DNA of 64,000 nt from Curtobacterium sp. MCBD17_035 (GTDB lineage: Bacteria; Actinomycetota; Actinomycetes; Actinomycetales; Microbacteriaceae), in assembly GCF_003234815.2 (NCBI RefSeq), contig NZ_CP126279.1:1984001-2048000 (forward strand), in the 5' to 3' direction. The notes under the pieces are model-generated. The model had not been told where the DNA came from, made no database searches, and saw only the letters and a program-made list of their open reading frames with translations. Below, piece by piece: positions 18,088 to 24,978 of this stretch. The translations under genes and the position numbers were made by a program. Every line of letters begins with the position of its first letter. Position 1 is the first letter of the stretch.

Positions 18088-18412
18088 CCGAGCCTCCTGT
18101 CCGTGACCACGTCGTGGCCCGTCGCGCTTGGTCCTGTCGACCGGGTCGGGCAGGTCCCTGGTGTGGGGATCACGTCCGCCCCGATGATCCAAGGACACAC
18201 CCGACCACCGACATCACCGGAACCACCGCGGCGTGTCGCCCGATCGCACGCAGCGCTCCCAGGTGTGCGCATGCGCCGCTCGCGGTGAGCACCGGAGCGG
18301 CCGAGGTCGCGGCCCGGTCAGCGCTCAGCCGCGGCCCCCGCAGCGCTCAGTCGCGGCGCCAGCAGCGCTCAGTCGCGGCGCCAGCAGCGCTCAGTCGCGG
18401 CGCCAGCAGTGC
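18088..18412. other. Intergenic region with tandem repeats
   Basis: No gene is supported here. The left part holds the promoter side of the zinc-ribbon gene; the right part is a 22-bp tandem repeat abutting the 3' end of the disrupted thiamine-binding gene. Confidence 0.6.
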
Positions 18413-18425
18413 TCAGTCGCGGCCC
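18321..18425. repeat. 22-bp tandem repeat, nearly five copies
   Basis: Units begin at 18321, 18343, 18365, 18387 and 18409, consensus GCGCTCAGTCGCGGCGCCAG plus CA. The middle three are almost identical. The last unit provides the stop codon and final codons of the disrupted host gene (minus strand), so the array looks like repeated duplication of that gene's end. Confidence 0.85.
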
Positions 18426-18577
18426 AGAGCGCGCTCGAGGCGGGCGAGCTTGCCGTCGATCTCGCCCGAGTGCCCTGGCCGGATGTCGGCCTTGAGCACG
18501 AGGGACACGCGCGTGCCGAAGGGGGCGACGGCCTCGGTTGCGGCCTTGACCACGGCCATGACCTCGTCCCACTCGCC
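18413..18577 (-). pseudogene. 3' part of host MTH1187/thiamine-binding-type gene, cut off by the element
   Basis: Encodes the C-terminal half of a small thiamine-binding-type protein: EWDEVMAVVKAATEA, then VSLVLKADIRPGHSGEID. It lacks the first half, which lies about 9 kb away at 27540-27688. The element supplies an in-frame ATG at 18592, but without a Shine-Dalgarno, so a 59-residue peptide could at best be made weakly. Its near-complete similarity to the intact copy at 27189-27500 shows the original reading. Confidence 0.85.
18563..18577. other. Left attachment junction (attL) of the integrated element
   Basis: Host codons end here. Shared with the right junction are the 8-mer CTCGTCCC (18563-18570) and, judged by the reading frame of the host protein, a CC pair at 18576-18577. 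The exact crossover is uncertain within these positions. The integrase gene begins 75 bp away. Confidence 0.6.
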
Positions 18578-18608
18578 GATGTGATCGGGCATTGAGCAGT
18601 TGGGCTGC

Positions 18609-18646
18609 CCTGGCCCCCTTCTCCTCCGACACATCGTCGAGAGGAG
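18609..18646 (+). promoter_or_regulatory. Element leader motif 1, hairpin over integrase ribosome site
   Basis: CCTGGCCCCCTTCTC at 18609-18623 is followed by a stem of CTCCTCCGAC (18621-18630) with GTCG plus GAGGAG (18636-18646, one-base bulge), loop ACATC. GAGGAG is the Shine-Dalgarno of the integrase ATG at 18652. Two further copies of the motif lie at 20386 and 20678. Confidence 0.55.
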
Positions 18647-18651
18647 TTCCC

Positions 18652-20106
18652 ATGCGAGTAGTTGGATACGCCCGTCTGTCCCGGGCCACGGAAGAGAGCA
18701 CAGCAATAGTGCGACAGGGCCAGGCGATCGCTGACACAGCGCGGGCCCGCGGCTGGGAGCTCGTCGGGATTGAGGAGGACAACGATGTTTCAGCGACTCG
18801 GACACGACTGAACCGGCCGGGCCTCAACGCCGCCCGTGAGCGCCTAGCACGTGGCGAAGCGGATGCCGTGCTCGTCTGGAAGCTTGACCGCCTAGCTCGG
18901 TCCGTTGTGGACTTCGGTCTGCTCTTGGACGCCGGGCTTCAAATCATCTCCTGCACGGAATCGCTCGACACGACCACGGCGATGGGCCGCGCAATGGCCG
19001 AAATCCTTCAGGTGTTCGCCGCTATGGAAGCCCGCACTATTGGCGCGCGCGTCTCGTCCGCTCGTCGTCACCTTCCAACGGTCGGCCGCTTCCCTGGGGG
19101 AGTTGTGCCCTACGGGTACAGGGTGGTCCCGCACCCGTCCGGAGTCGGCCGAGCGTTGGAGCCGGAACCCGCGGAGGCGGAGGCGGTCCGCCTCGCTGCC
19201 ACGCATGTCCTCGGCGGTCAATCGGTCTACGCGGTCTGCAAGAGCCTGAACGAGGCCGGGATCAAGCCCCGTCGGGCGGCTCAGTGGAGCGCTTCGTCCC
19301 TTCAGCGCCTCCTCCGCTCCGACGCCGTCCTGGGTCGTGTGCGCGTCGGCACGGAGTATGCGAAGGGGCCCGACGGCAAGAAGCGCAAGGTCCGCTCTGC
19401 AACGGTGCTCCGAGATGAGCACGGCATGCCCGTTCAGCAGTGGGAGCCGATCCTCTCCCTCGACGAGGTCGAGCGTCTCAGGGCGCTGACGCAGCGGACG
19501 ACGACGCCGGGCCGCGCGAAGGCGACTGCTGAAGGTCGGCGGCGCAAGGCTTCCCGTGTGCTGTCGGGATTGATCTCGTGCCCCGGATGCGGCGGCACTC
19601 TCGTTGCGAAGATTCGCCGCTCGGCCGGAAATCCCGTTTACGCATGCCAGGCGTCCGCCCAGGGGCGGAAGTGCGAGCGCGGTGTCGTCGTGGAGTGCGA
19701 CCGCGTCGAGGCTGAAGTCGAACGGCAATTTCTCGCCGTCTTCGGTCGGTACGCCGTCGTCGAGGAGCGGGTCCGTGTTCGGGAGACAGGAGAGCTCGCG
19801 CGAGTGACAGAGGCCATCCGGACCACGTCTGAAGAGCTCCAGCACCCCGGCGCTGACATCCGCGCTCTCGCTGAGCGACTTACGAAGCTGCACGCTGAGC
19901 GCGTGCGCCTCGATGCGGTTCCGAGCAATCCGGTGTCGGAGCTCGTCGAGACCGGAAGGTCGTTCGCCGAGGAGTGGGGAGCTCGCGACTACCTCGGTCG
20001 CCGCGAGCTTTTGATCGGGTGCGGCGCCGTGATTGAGCTTGCGTACGCGAAACAGCGCGGCAAGTGGGACCCGACACGGGTGTCGCTCTCGTTCGACCGT
20101 CGCTAG
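18652..20106 (+). CDS. Large serine recombinase (integrase)
   Basis: Site-specific DNA integrase of 484 residues. The resolvase-type catalytic domain opens with YARLSR (nucleophile Ser10); DVSATRTRLNRPGL and VWKLDRLARS are the other active-site segments. A recombinase domain spans about 145-270, and a zinc ribbon uses Cys310, Cys313, Cys332 and Cys341. A C-terminal helical part follows. The ATG at 18652 has GAGGAG in front. Next to the left junction and reading into the element, as for integrases of phages and satellites. No separate excision factor is recognised, though the small zinc proteins nearby are candidates. Confidence 0.95.
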   Translation: MRVVGYARLSRATEESTAIVRQGQAIADTARARGWELVGIEEDNDVSATRTRLNRPGLNAARERLARGEADAVLVWKLDRLARSVVDFGLLLDAGLQIISCTESLDTTTAMGRAMAEILQVFAAMEARTIGARVSSARRHLPTVGRFPGGVVPYGYRVVPHPSGVGRALEPEPAEAEAVRLAATHVLGGQSVYAVCKSLNEAGIKPRRAAQWSASSLQRLLRSDAVLGRVRVGTEYAKGPDGKKRKVRSATVLRDEHGMPVQQWEPILSLDEVERLRALTQRTTTPGRAKATAEGRRRKASRVLSGLISCPGCGGTLVAKIRRSAGNPVYACQASAQGRKCERGVVVECDRVEAEVERQFLAVFGRYAVVEERVRVRETGELARVTEAIRTTSEELQHPGADIRALAERLTKLHAERVRLDAVPSNPVSELVETGRSFAEEWGARDYLGRRELLIGCGAVIELAYAKQRGKWDPTRVSLSFDRR

Positions 20107-20239
20107 TCGCCGCCGGTAGCCCCTCTCCGCCCCCACCGGAGCGAGGGGGCTCCGTTGAGTCCGGAGTGGTGAAGGTGCCGGAAGTGACGGTGTCGCCGGG
20201 GTCGCAAGCGAGCCGGAGACGCTCCAGCGCCCTCGCCGG

Positions 20240-20342
20240 GTGACGAAGTGACGGAAGTGGACCCCTCTTGGTATCTCTCTCTCGAGTTCAGTTCACCTTA
20301 AGAACAGAACCGGAGGAGGGTGCACTTCCGTCACTTCGTCAC
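20240..20342. repeat. Perfect 20-bp inverted repeat around an AT-rich core
   Basis: Left arm 20240-20259 begins GTGACGAAGTGAC; the right arm 20323-20342 is its exact reverse complement, 63 bp apart. Each arm is itself built of two GTGACGRAAGTG-like units, and another partial unit lies near 20182. The layout fits an operator pair or a replication-origin-like region; no direct proof of either. Confidence 0.8.
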
Positions 20343-20385
20343 TGACCCGCCTCCGGCGCCCCGCGCTCGTGAGCAGCTCAACGCG

Positions 20386-20424
20386 CCTGGCCCCCTTCTC
20401 TTCTGTCCCCATCACTGACAGAAG
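20386..20424 (+). promoter_or_regulatory. Element leader motif 2 with hairpin
   Basis: CCTGGCCCCCTTCTC at 20386-20400, followed by the stem CTTCTGTC (20400-20407) with GACAGAAG (20417-20424). The distal arm runs into the Shine-Dalgarno GAAGGAG of the ATG at 20433. Confidence 0.55.
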
Positions 20425-20432
20425 GAGCCCCG

Positions 20433-20657
20433 ATGCCTACCCCAGAGGATCACGTGCGGCGGGTGGCGGCGAGGTTCGACGACGGCTCCGGCGAGACAGT
20501 CGCCTCCGCTCTTCGAGCTCTCGCCCGCCGCCAGGCGCGGTCCGGGAAGACATGCGCCGCGTGCGGTGAGCGGAAGCCGCTCTCGGCGTTCGGCGCTGAC
20601 TCGCAGAAGCCGGACGGGCTACGGACCCGTTGCCGGTCCTGCCGAAAGCGTGTGTAA
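20433..20657 (+). CDS. Small zinc-finger phage-type protein
   Basis: A 74-residue protein with a C-terminal CxxC...CxxC module (CAACGERKPLSAF and RCRSCRKR), a pattern common in small phage proteins related to HNH-type or endonuclease VII-like zinc domains. It lacks nuclease catalytic residues. ATG preceded by GAAGGAG. Probably a DNA-binding accessory or regulatory protein of the element. Confidence 0.7.
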   Translation: MPTPEDHVRRVAARFDDGSGETVASALRALARRQARSGKTCAACGERKPLSAFGADSQKPDGLRTRCRSCRKRV

Positions 20658-20677
20658 ACGCCTTTGTCTGGCACCCC

Positions 20678-20710
20678 CCTGGCCCCCTTCTCTTCTGAGG
20701 AGAAGAGAAG
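20678..20710 (+). promoter_or_regulatory. Element leader motif 3 with perfect hairpin
   Basis: CCTGGCCCCCTTCTC at 20678-20692 and a perfect 10-bp stem CTTCTCTTCT (20687-20696) with its complement (20701-20710), loop GAGG. Unlike copies 1 and 2 no start codon follows at once; the next gene starts at 20819. Confidence 0.55.
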
Positions 20711-20739
20711 TCACCACGACTCTTCTGTCCCAGGGGCGA

Positions 20740-20780
20740 AGCGCCCGTCTTGATCCACGCGACCGGGGCGGGCGCTTTTT
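20740..20780 (+). terminator. Rho-independent-like terminator
   Basis: AGCGCCCG (20740-20747) pairs with CGGGCGCT (20769-20776), followed by TTTT. It lies between the two zinc-protein genes and could end or attenuate transcription coming from leader motif 3. Confidence 0.6.
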
Positions 20781-20818
20781 CGTCCGGAAGAGCCGTGCGC
20801 ACGACAAGGAGGCCACCT

Positions 20819-21091
20819 ATGCGTACCTGCAATCTGTGCGGCGTGAGCCTCGAAGGCACACGCTCGGACGCCCGTTACTGCTCGCCCGCGCATCGTCGCG
20901 AAGGCTACCGAGTCGAGCACCGCCCACTTGCCGCCCGTGACGCCGCCGCAACGTCGCTCCTTCTCCGCCAGACCCGCGCCCTCGCCGATCGCGAGGCCGC
21001 CGCCGTCTGGGGGGACGCCGTCGCGCGGTCGACCGCCGACGCCGAGCTCCGCGAGATCGCCTCGCACGTCCGACGCCTCTTCGGCGCCTGA
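20819..21091 (+). CDS. Small zinc-binding protein
   Basis: A 90-residue protein: N-terminal CNLCG...YCSPAHRR, a treble-clef-like zinc motif seen in many small phage proteins, followed by a helical Ala-rich part. The ATG at 20819 has AAGGAGG upstream. It is directly before the capsid gene. Function not known. Confidence 0.7.
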   Translation: MRTCNLCGVSLEGTRSDARYCSPAHRREGYRVEHRPLAARDAAATSLLLRQTRALADREAAAVWGDAVARSTADAELREIASHVRRLFGA

Positions 21092-21150
21092 CCCACATAC
21101 CCGCGCCCGGACGCGCGCCCGCCGTCCGGTCCTCCTACCGCAAGGAATCC

Positions 21151-22044
21151 ATGCCTAATCAGCTCCTCACCCCTGACAACATCGCCGGGACCGCCGCCGC
21201 TCTCGTCGGCAAGGGCCTCGGCCTCGCCGCGCTCCTGCACCGCGACCTCGAAGCCGACTTCAGCGCAGGCTCCGGCGACACCGTGAAGGTCCGCGTGCCC
21301 GGCGCGATCGCTGTCCAGACCAAGGGCATCTACGACACGACGACCCCGCTGGTCCGCGGCTCGATCTCCGAACAGTCGATCGACGTCAAGCTCACCACGC
21401 ACGCCTACGACAGCGTCGTGCTCTCCGAGGGAGACATGGACCTGGAGATCGGCGACTTCGCGAAGCAGATTCTCCTTCCGCAGGCCGACGCGATCGTGAA
21501 CTACGTCGAGCGCACCGTCGCCGCGACGCTGAAGGCGACGCCGGAGACCGAACTGAGCTACGACCCGGCCGCCCCGGCGCGAGTCTTCACGCAGATTCGC
21601 CGCCAGCTCCGCGACAACGGAGTCCCCACCACGGCGACGCTGATCGCTGCCGTCGGCTCCGGCGTCATGGCCGACCTGATCGACGGGCCCATCGGCTCGT
21701 CCGGAACCACGTTCGACGCCGACGGCAAGGTCCGCGGCTTCCAGATCGTCGAGTCCACCCGTCTCGCCGCCAACGAGATCGTGGCCTTCGTCCCCGAGGC
21801 ATTCGCCCTCGTCGTCCGCGCCCCGGCATCGCCCGACGGCGCGCCCTACTCCGCGTCGGTCAAGTCGGAAGGCTTCGCCCTTCGCCACATCCGTAGCTAC
21901 GACCCGAGCCTCGCGGTCGACACGTCGCTCCTGAGCGCCTTCGTCGGCGTTCAGGCGATGCCGCTGGCGATCGACAACGAGGACGGGACCGTGACGCTGA
22001 AGCCCAACGCAGGCGCCGTGCGCGTCCTGACCGCTTCGGCCTGA
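21151..22044 (+). CDS. Major capsid protein, P22 coat-like (HK97 fold)
   Basis: A 297-residue protein matching the pattern of the P22 gene-5 coat family: start NQLLTPDNIA, GDTVKVRVPG, SEQSIDVKLTTHAYDSVVLSEGD, ADAIVNYVERTVA, and a middle segment on random-length Arg/Asn ladders typical of coat proteins. It would form the icosahedral shell. Neither a scaffolding, portal nor terminase gene is found nearby, so the capsid must be filled and tailed by another phage's machinery or serve another purpose. ATG is preceded by CAAGGAA. Family assignment comes from pattern recognition; a profile search would settle it. Confidence 0.85.
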   Translation: MPNQLLTPDNIAGTAAALVGKGLGLAALLHRDLEADFSAGSGDTVKVRVPGAIAVQTKGIYDTTTPLVRGSISEQSIDVKLTTHAYDSVVLSEGDMDLEIGDFAKQILLPQADAIVNYVERTVAATLKATPETELSYDPAAPARVFTQIRRQLRDNGVPTTATLIAAVGSGVMADLIDGPIGSSGTTFDADGKVRGFQIVESTRLAANEIVAFVPEAFALVVRAPASPDGAPYSASVKSEGFALRHIRSYDPSLAVDTSLLSAFVGVQAMPLAIDNEDGTVTLKPNAGAVRVLTASA

Positions 22045-22054
22045 GAGGAACACC

Positions 22055-22330
22055 ATGCCTAGCCTCGAAGCAATCACCTCCGCGGTGGACGACGTCCTCC
22101 GCAACAGCCCAACGCCGACCGTCGACGAGTTCGGCCCCGCAACCGCCGCACGCATCCGCGCCGAAGCCACCCGACGGGGCATGACGCCCGCCGAGATCAT
22201 CGCCGAGGGCCGCCGCCTCGATCGCGAGCAGCGCGAAGCGACTCTGCGCGCGGAGCGCATCAGCTCCCGCGCCCGCCGCGCGTACCGCGAGAGCGGCACC
22301 CGCCGGACCGTTTACACGGCCCAGGCGTGA
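22055..22330 (+). CDS. Small protein downstream of capsid, unknown
   Basis: A 91-residue, mostly helical, charged protein (DEFGPATAARIRAEATRRGM, then a Arg/Glu-rich end). It has its own GAGAGGAA ribosome site ten bases after the capsid stop, so is in one operon with it. Candidates are a capsid-associated or internal protein; no family recognised. A terminator follows. Confidence 0.65.
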   Translation: MPSLEAITSAVDDVLRNSPTPTVDEFGPATAARIRAEATRRGMTPAEIIAEGRRLDREQREATLRAERISSRARRAYRESGTRRTVYTAQA

Positions 22331-22335
22331 CAGCC

Positions 22336-22365
22336 GGAGGGGCCGCATAGCGGAGCGGCCCCTCC
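22336..22365 (+). terminator. Terminator after capsid operon
   Basis: GGAGGGGCCGC (22336-22346) pairs with GCGGCCCCTCC (22355-22365), 8-base loop, followed by a pyrimidine-rich stretch. Confidence 0.75.
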
Positions 22366-22433
22366 CTCCTCTTCCTCCTCCTCGATAGTCGAGCGTGCGA
22401 TACGCGCTCGACGGCGGTTAGGACCCGCCTCGC

Positions 22434-22937
22434 ATGACTGCCAAGCCCACCCCCTTCGCCCCTCAGATCGCCGCGCTCCTCAGCCCCCAGGCTCGCCGCG
22501 AACTGCCGAGCCTCGCGACGCGCTCCGCCGTCCGCACCGTCCCGCTGGAGGCAAGCGCACCGATGGCACGGAAGGCGTGGGCAGCCGCGACTGCTCACGA
22601 GCGCCGCGCGCACGTGGAGCGCCTTGCGCTTCGACTCGTCGCCGAGCACGGAGCGGAGATCGCATCAAGCAAGATCGCTCAATACGTCGCGGCGACGCAC
22701 GGCGACAAGGTCGCGCACCGGACGAGCCCCCCGGCTCCCCTGAAGAAGGCGACCGCGAATGCCAACCCAGTTCCGACCCCGACGCCGACGGCCGAGGACC
22801 GCCCCGCAGCCGCGCTCGTCGGTCTCGGCTACTGCCTCCCGTGCTCGTGCGGATGCGGCGCCTGGAGCTTCACAGGCTCACCCCGCCCGGCGCGGAAGCT
22901 CGCGCACACCGGCCTGGCGGACGGGACTGCCAAGTGA
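22434..22937 (+). CDS. Element protein of unknown function with Cys-rich patch
   Basis: A 167-residue protein: basic helical middle (HERRAHVERLALRLVAEHGAEI), Pro/Thr-rich linker, and a cluster CLPCSCGCGAW near residue 133-143 which may bind metal. Only a weak ribosome site is visible. Overlaps the next gene by GTGA. No family recognised. Confidence 0.6.
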   Translation: MTAKPTPFAPQIAALLSPQARRELPSLATRSAVRTVPLEASAPMARKAWAAATAHERRAHVERLALRLVAEHGAEIASSKIAQYVAATHGDKVAHRTSPPAPLKKATANANPVPTPTPTAEDRPAAALVGLGYCLPCSCGCGAWSFTGSPRPARKLAHTGLADGTAK

Positions 22938-23281
22938 GCGGCACCCCTACCCCCGCCGAGCTCACCCGCCCCGTCCCCACCCGGCGTCCGCTGCCCGCTC
23001 AGGTGCGGCGCCACGCGACCATCGCTCTCCGGCTCAGCCAAGCCCTCGTCGCCGTCGACGAGGCAATGTCGTCGACACAGGGCCGAACGACGGTCCGGAC
23101 CACGAACGAGCTCGGCATCCCTGACCCCGTCGGCGAGACCGTCGCGGCGATCGACCGGCTGACGCTCGCGCGTCGTGCAGCCGAATCGCAGCTCATGCTG
23201 GAGCGCACGGCACAGGCCCTCGAAGCCTCGCTTCGCATCCTGGAGGGCGCAGTGGCCGAGTGGGAGGGCGACCGGCGCTAG
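22934..23281 (+). CDS. Small helical element protein, unknown
   Basis: A 115-residue protein starting with GTG inside the previous stop (GTGA). Long helices rich in Arg, Ala, Leu and Glu (LTLARRAAESQLMLERTAQALEASL) suggest a coiled coil. Translationally coupled to the previous gene; could be a structural or regulatory partner. Not recognised. Confidence 0.6.
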   Translation: MSGTPTPAELTRPVPTRRPLPAQVRRHATIALRLSQALVAVDEAMSSTQGRTTVRTTNELGIPDPVGETVAAIDRLTLARRAAESQLMLERTAQALEASLRILEGAVAEWEGDRR

Positions 23282-23300
23282 CGAGAGCTCCCGGACCCTG

Positions 23301-23315
23301 GGGGGCGCCTCCCCC
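23301..23315. terminator. GC-rich hairpin between convergent element genes
   Basis: GGGGG and CCCCC around CGCCT, followed by further G/C blocks, between the gene ending at 23281 and the minus-strand gene ending at 23395. Confidence 0.4.
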
Positions 23316-23394
23316 GGGGCCGGGGTCTCCCCCACCGAAACGGCATAGCACCCGTCCGCGCGCGCGGGTCTGAGGGTTTCAAGCAGTGCGAGAC

Positions 23395-23628
23395 CTAGCT
23401 CTTCCCGATCTGGACCCAGAGGTGATCCAGAGCGGACGCGCCTGACGCGTTTAGCTCGTCCGTGACCGCAGCTACGCCGTCCAACAGCATCTCGACCGGA
23501 CCGTTCCCCGTATAGGAGCCAGTGCTGACGTTTCGGAAATTATGCGCTTCGAGAACGGCACGGCACCTATTCATCGTCGTACTTGCGTAATCGTATTCAA
23601 GCGAGATTCGAACATTCGCGGTTGCCAT
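23395..23628 (-). CDS. Small protein, unknown (element)
   Basis: A 77-residue protein (MATANVRISLEYDYASTT...) whose alternating hydrophobic strands and helices suggest a small ferredoxin-like fold. It has a strong GGGGGAG ribosome site and noticeably lower GC in its codons than its neighbours. It faces the capsid operon, so it has its own promoter. No family assigned. Confidence 0.55.
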   Translation of the reverse strand: MATANVRISLEYDYASTTMNRCRAVLEAHNFRNVSTGSYTGNGPVEMLLDGVAAVTDELNASGASALDHLWVQIGKS

Positions 23629-23686
23629 AGCTCCCCCTGGTCACGAGCGCGGGCGCGCCCTTGCTATGCATACCAGGTCGCCCGTT

Positions 23687-23716
23687 GGCAGCGGTAGTCC
23701 CCTTACAGCCGCTGCC
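23687..23716 (-). terminator. Terminator of the 23721-24443 gene
   Basis: GGCAGCGG (23687-23694) pairs with CCGCTGCC (23709-23716), placed directly after the minus-strand stop at 23721. Confidence 0.5.
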
Positions 23717-23720
23717 GGCG

Positions 23721-24443
23721 CTACGCTCCGCCGCCCCGCAGGGGCCCGCCCCGAAGATCACGCCCTGATCGAACTTCCTCCGGCAAGTCGAAGTCGAGCT
23801 CGTTGTCGGCTGCAGCTCGGAGGGCCTCCGCCCGCGTCCAGTAGGTGGCCTGCATCAGGTCATGCAGCTTTGACACGACAGCGTGCTTGACCGTCATGTC
23901 GGTAGTCGTGTCGGTGAGGCGCGCGGCGGCGTCCTTGTCCTCGTGCAGCAGTCGACCATAGAGGTAGTCCATTGCAATCTGATCGTTTCCGTGCAGTTGG
24001 CCCGCGTTCTCGCCATTCTCGCCTTCGAGCCGACCGGAGTACATGTGCGCTCCGACGAGCTTGCCGTCTCTGACGCGGGCCCCCACGAACTTCTTCAACA
24101 GCGCGAGCTCCTTGCGACGTTCTTCGCCGACTGACTGACGGAGCACGTTTACCACGGAGGGGAGGTAGTTGTCCTCCTCCTCGATGAAGAGCACGCGGCA
24201 GCGTGACGCGTTACCCCCGAGGACGTCGTCGTCGAAGTCAGGAACGCCGAGCCCCAGTCCGGTCGCCCTTTCTGCACCCGTCGCGGGATCGCGCTCGATT
24301 CGCAGTTGCAGCTTCCAACCGAACTCGCTCATCGGCCGAACCTCGAACAGTGGCCCCTGCAAAACCCAGTCCGCCCTCGTAATGAATTTCAGCAATCGAG
24401 CTCGGCGACTTTCAGCGCTCGGCATACCCCACTTCTCACCCAC
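23721..24443 (-). CDS. Element protein of unknown function, 240 aa
   Basis: Soluble protein with no signal or membrane segment. Features: RLLKFITRADWVLQGPLFEV near the N-terminus, a GLGVPDFDDDVLG acidic segment, VLFIEEEDNYLPSVVNVLRQSV, and a long charged C-terminal half. The GTG at 24443 is chosen because GAGGA lies 7 bases upstream; an ATG at 24425 is the alternative. Not recognised; being monocistronic on the strand opposite to the structural genes, it may be accessory cargo. Confidence 0.6.
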   Translation of the reverse strand: MGEKWGMPSAESRRARLLKFITRADWVLQGPLFEVRPMSEFGWKLQLRIERDPATGAERATGLGLGVPDFDDDVLGGNASRCRVLFIEEEDNYLPSVVNVLRQSVGEERRKELALLKKFVGARVRDGKLVGAHMYSGRLEGENGENAGQLHGNDQIAMDYLYGRLLHEDKDAAARLTDTTTDMTVKHAVVSKLHDLMQATYWTRAEALRAAADNELDFDLPEEVRSGRDLRGGPLRGGGA

Positions 24444-24457
24444 GGGCCGATCCTCGC

Positions 24458-24690
24458 ATGGCCCGCCGATCTCACGTCTACGCGGAGGCCCCCTTGTCCG
24501 CGGACGTCGGCTACTCGACGCTCGACCTGATCCCGAACACGGAGGGCTCCAGCTCGTCGCTCGCGGGCGGGATAGGTGGCGAGACGTTGAAGCCGCTGAA
24601 GGACGCGGGCCGCGGGAAGCTCCTCGGCGCAGGACTCCTCCACGCTGCGAGCGGCGCGCTGTGGCGCGGGTTCGCGGCATGTCCGGGACG
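24458..24690 (+). pseudogene. Possible coding segment that loses its frame at about 24680
   Basis: From the ATG at 24458 about 75 codons show strong GC3 coding bias (MARRSHVYAEAPLSADVGY..., then GLLHAASGALWRGFA). After about 24680 the bias moves to the frame of the next small membrane gene, a -1 shift. Either a stop was lost or two parts of one gene were split by an indel. No clear ribosome site is visible for 24458. Confidence 0.4.
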
Positions 24691-24915
24691 ATCCTCATCG
24701 TCGTGTTCGCGGTCCTCGTGCTGGCGATTCTCGTACTGCCGCTCGTCACGCAAGCGCGGCAGAACACGCAGCGCGACGCTGAGCCGCGAGCAACGATGCT
24801 GCGCGAGCAGACCGAGCGCGACATCGCTCTTGAGGACGAGAAGGCTGCGATCCGCACGGCCAAAGACACGGGAACCGACCAGCGTCAACTGGGCTACCGT
24901 CGCGGCGCACGCTGA
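24679..24915 (+). CDS. Small single-helix membrane protein
   Basis: A 78-residue protein: one N-terminal membrane helix (TILIVVFAVLVLAILVLPLV) followed by a charged, helical cytoplasmic part. The codon bias is good from the ATG on. It may be the real 3' part of the preceding out-of-frame segment. Could be holin-like or a membrane anchor; not assigned. Confidence 0.55.
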   Translation: MSGTILIVVFAVLVLAILVLPLVTQARQNTQRDAEPRATMLREQTERDIALEDEKAAIRTAKDTGTDQRQLGYRRGAR

Positions 24916-24944
24916 TGGCACACGGGAACGCGCCGCGGCTGAAG

Positions 24945-24972
24945 TTGCGTCAACTTCTCAATGGGCGATACT
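24945..24972 (+). promoter_or_regulatory. Promoter with palindrome upstream of cargo nucleotidyltransferase
   Basis: TTGCGT (24945-24950), 16-bp spacer, GATACT (24967-24972), 6 nt before GTG at 24979. The -35 sits within the perfect palindrome GAAGTTGCGTCAACTTC (24941-24957), a plausible repressor site. Confidence 0.45.
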
Positions 24973-24978
24973 TCCGGG

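Larger units (their letters stand above)
20107..20432. other. Non-coding regulatory region of the element
   Basis: No gene is supported. It contains an AT-richer stretch (about 20265-20320), flanked by a perfect 20-bp inverted repeat, a related half-site near 20180-20190, and the second leader motif. Confidence 0.6.
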
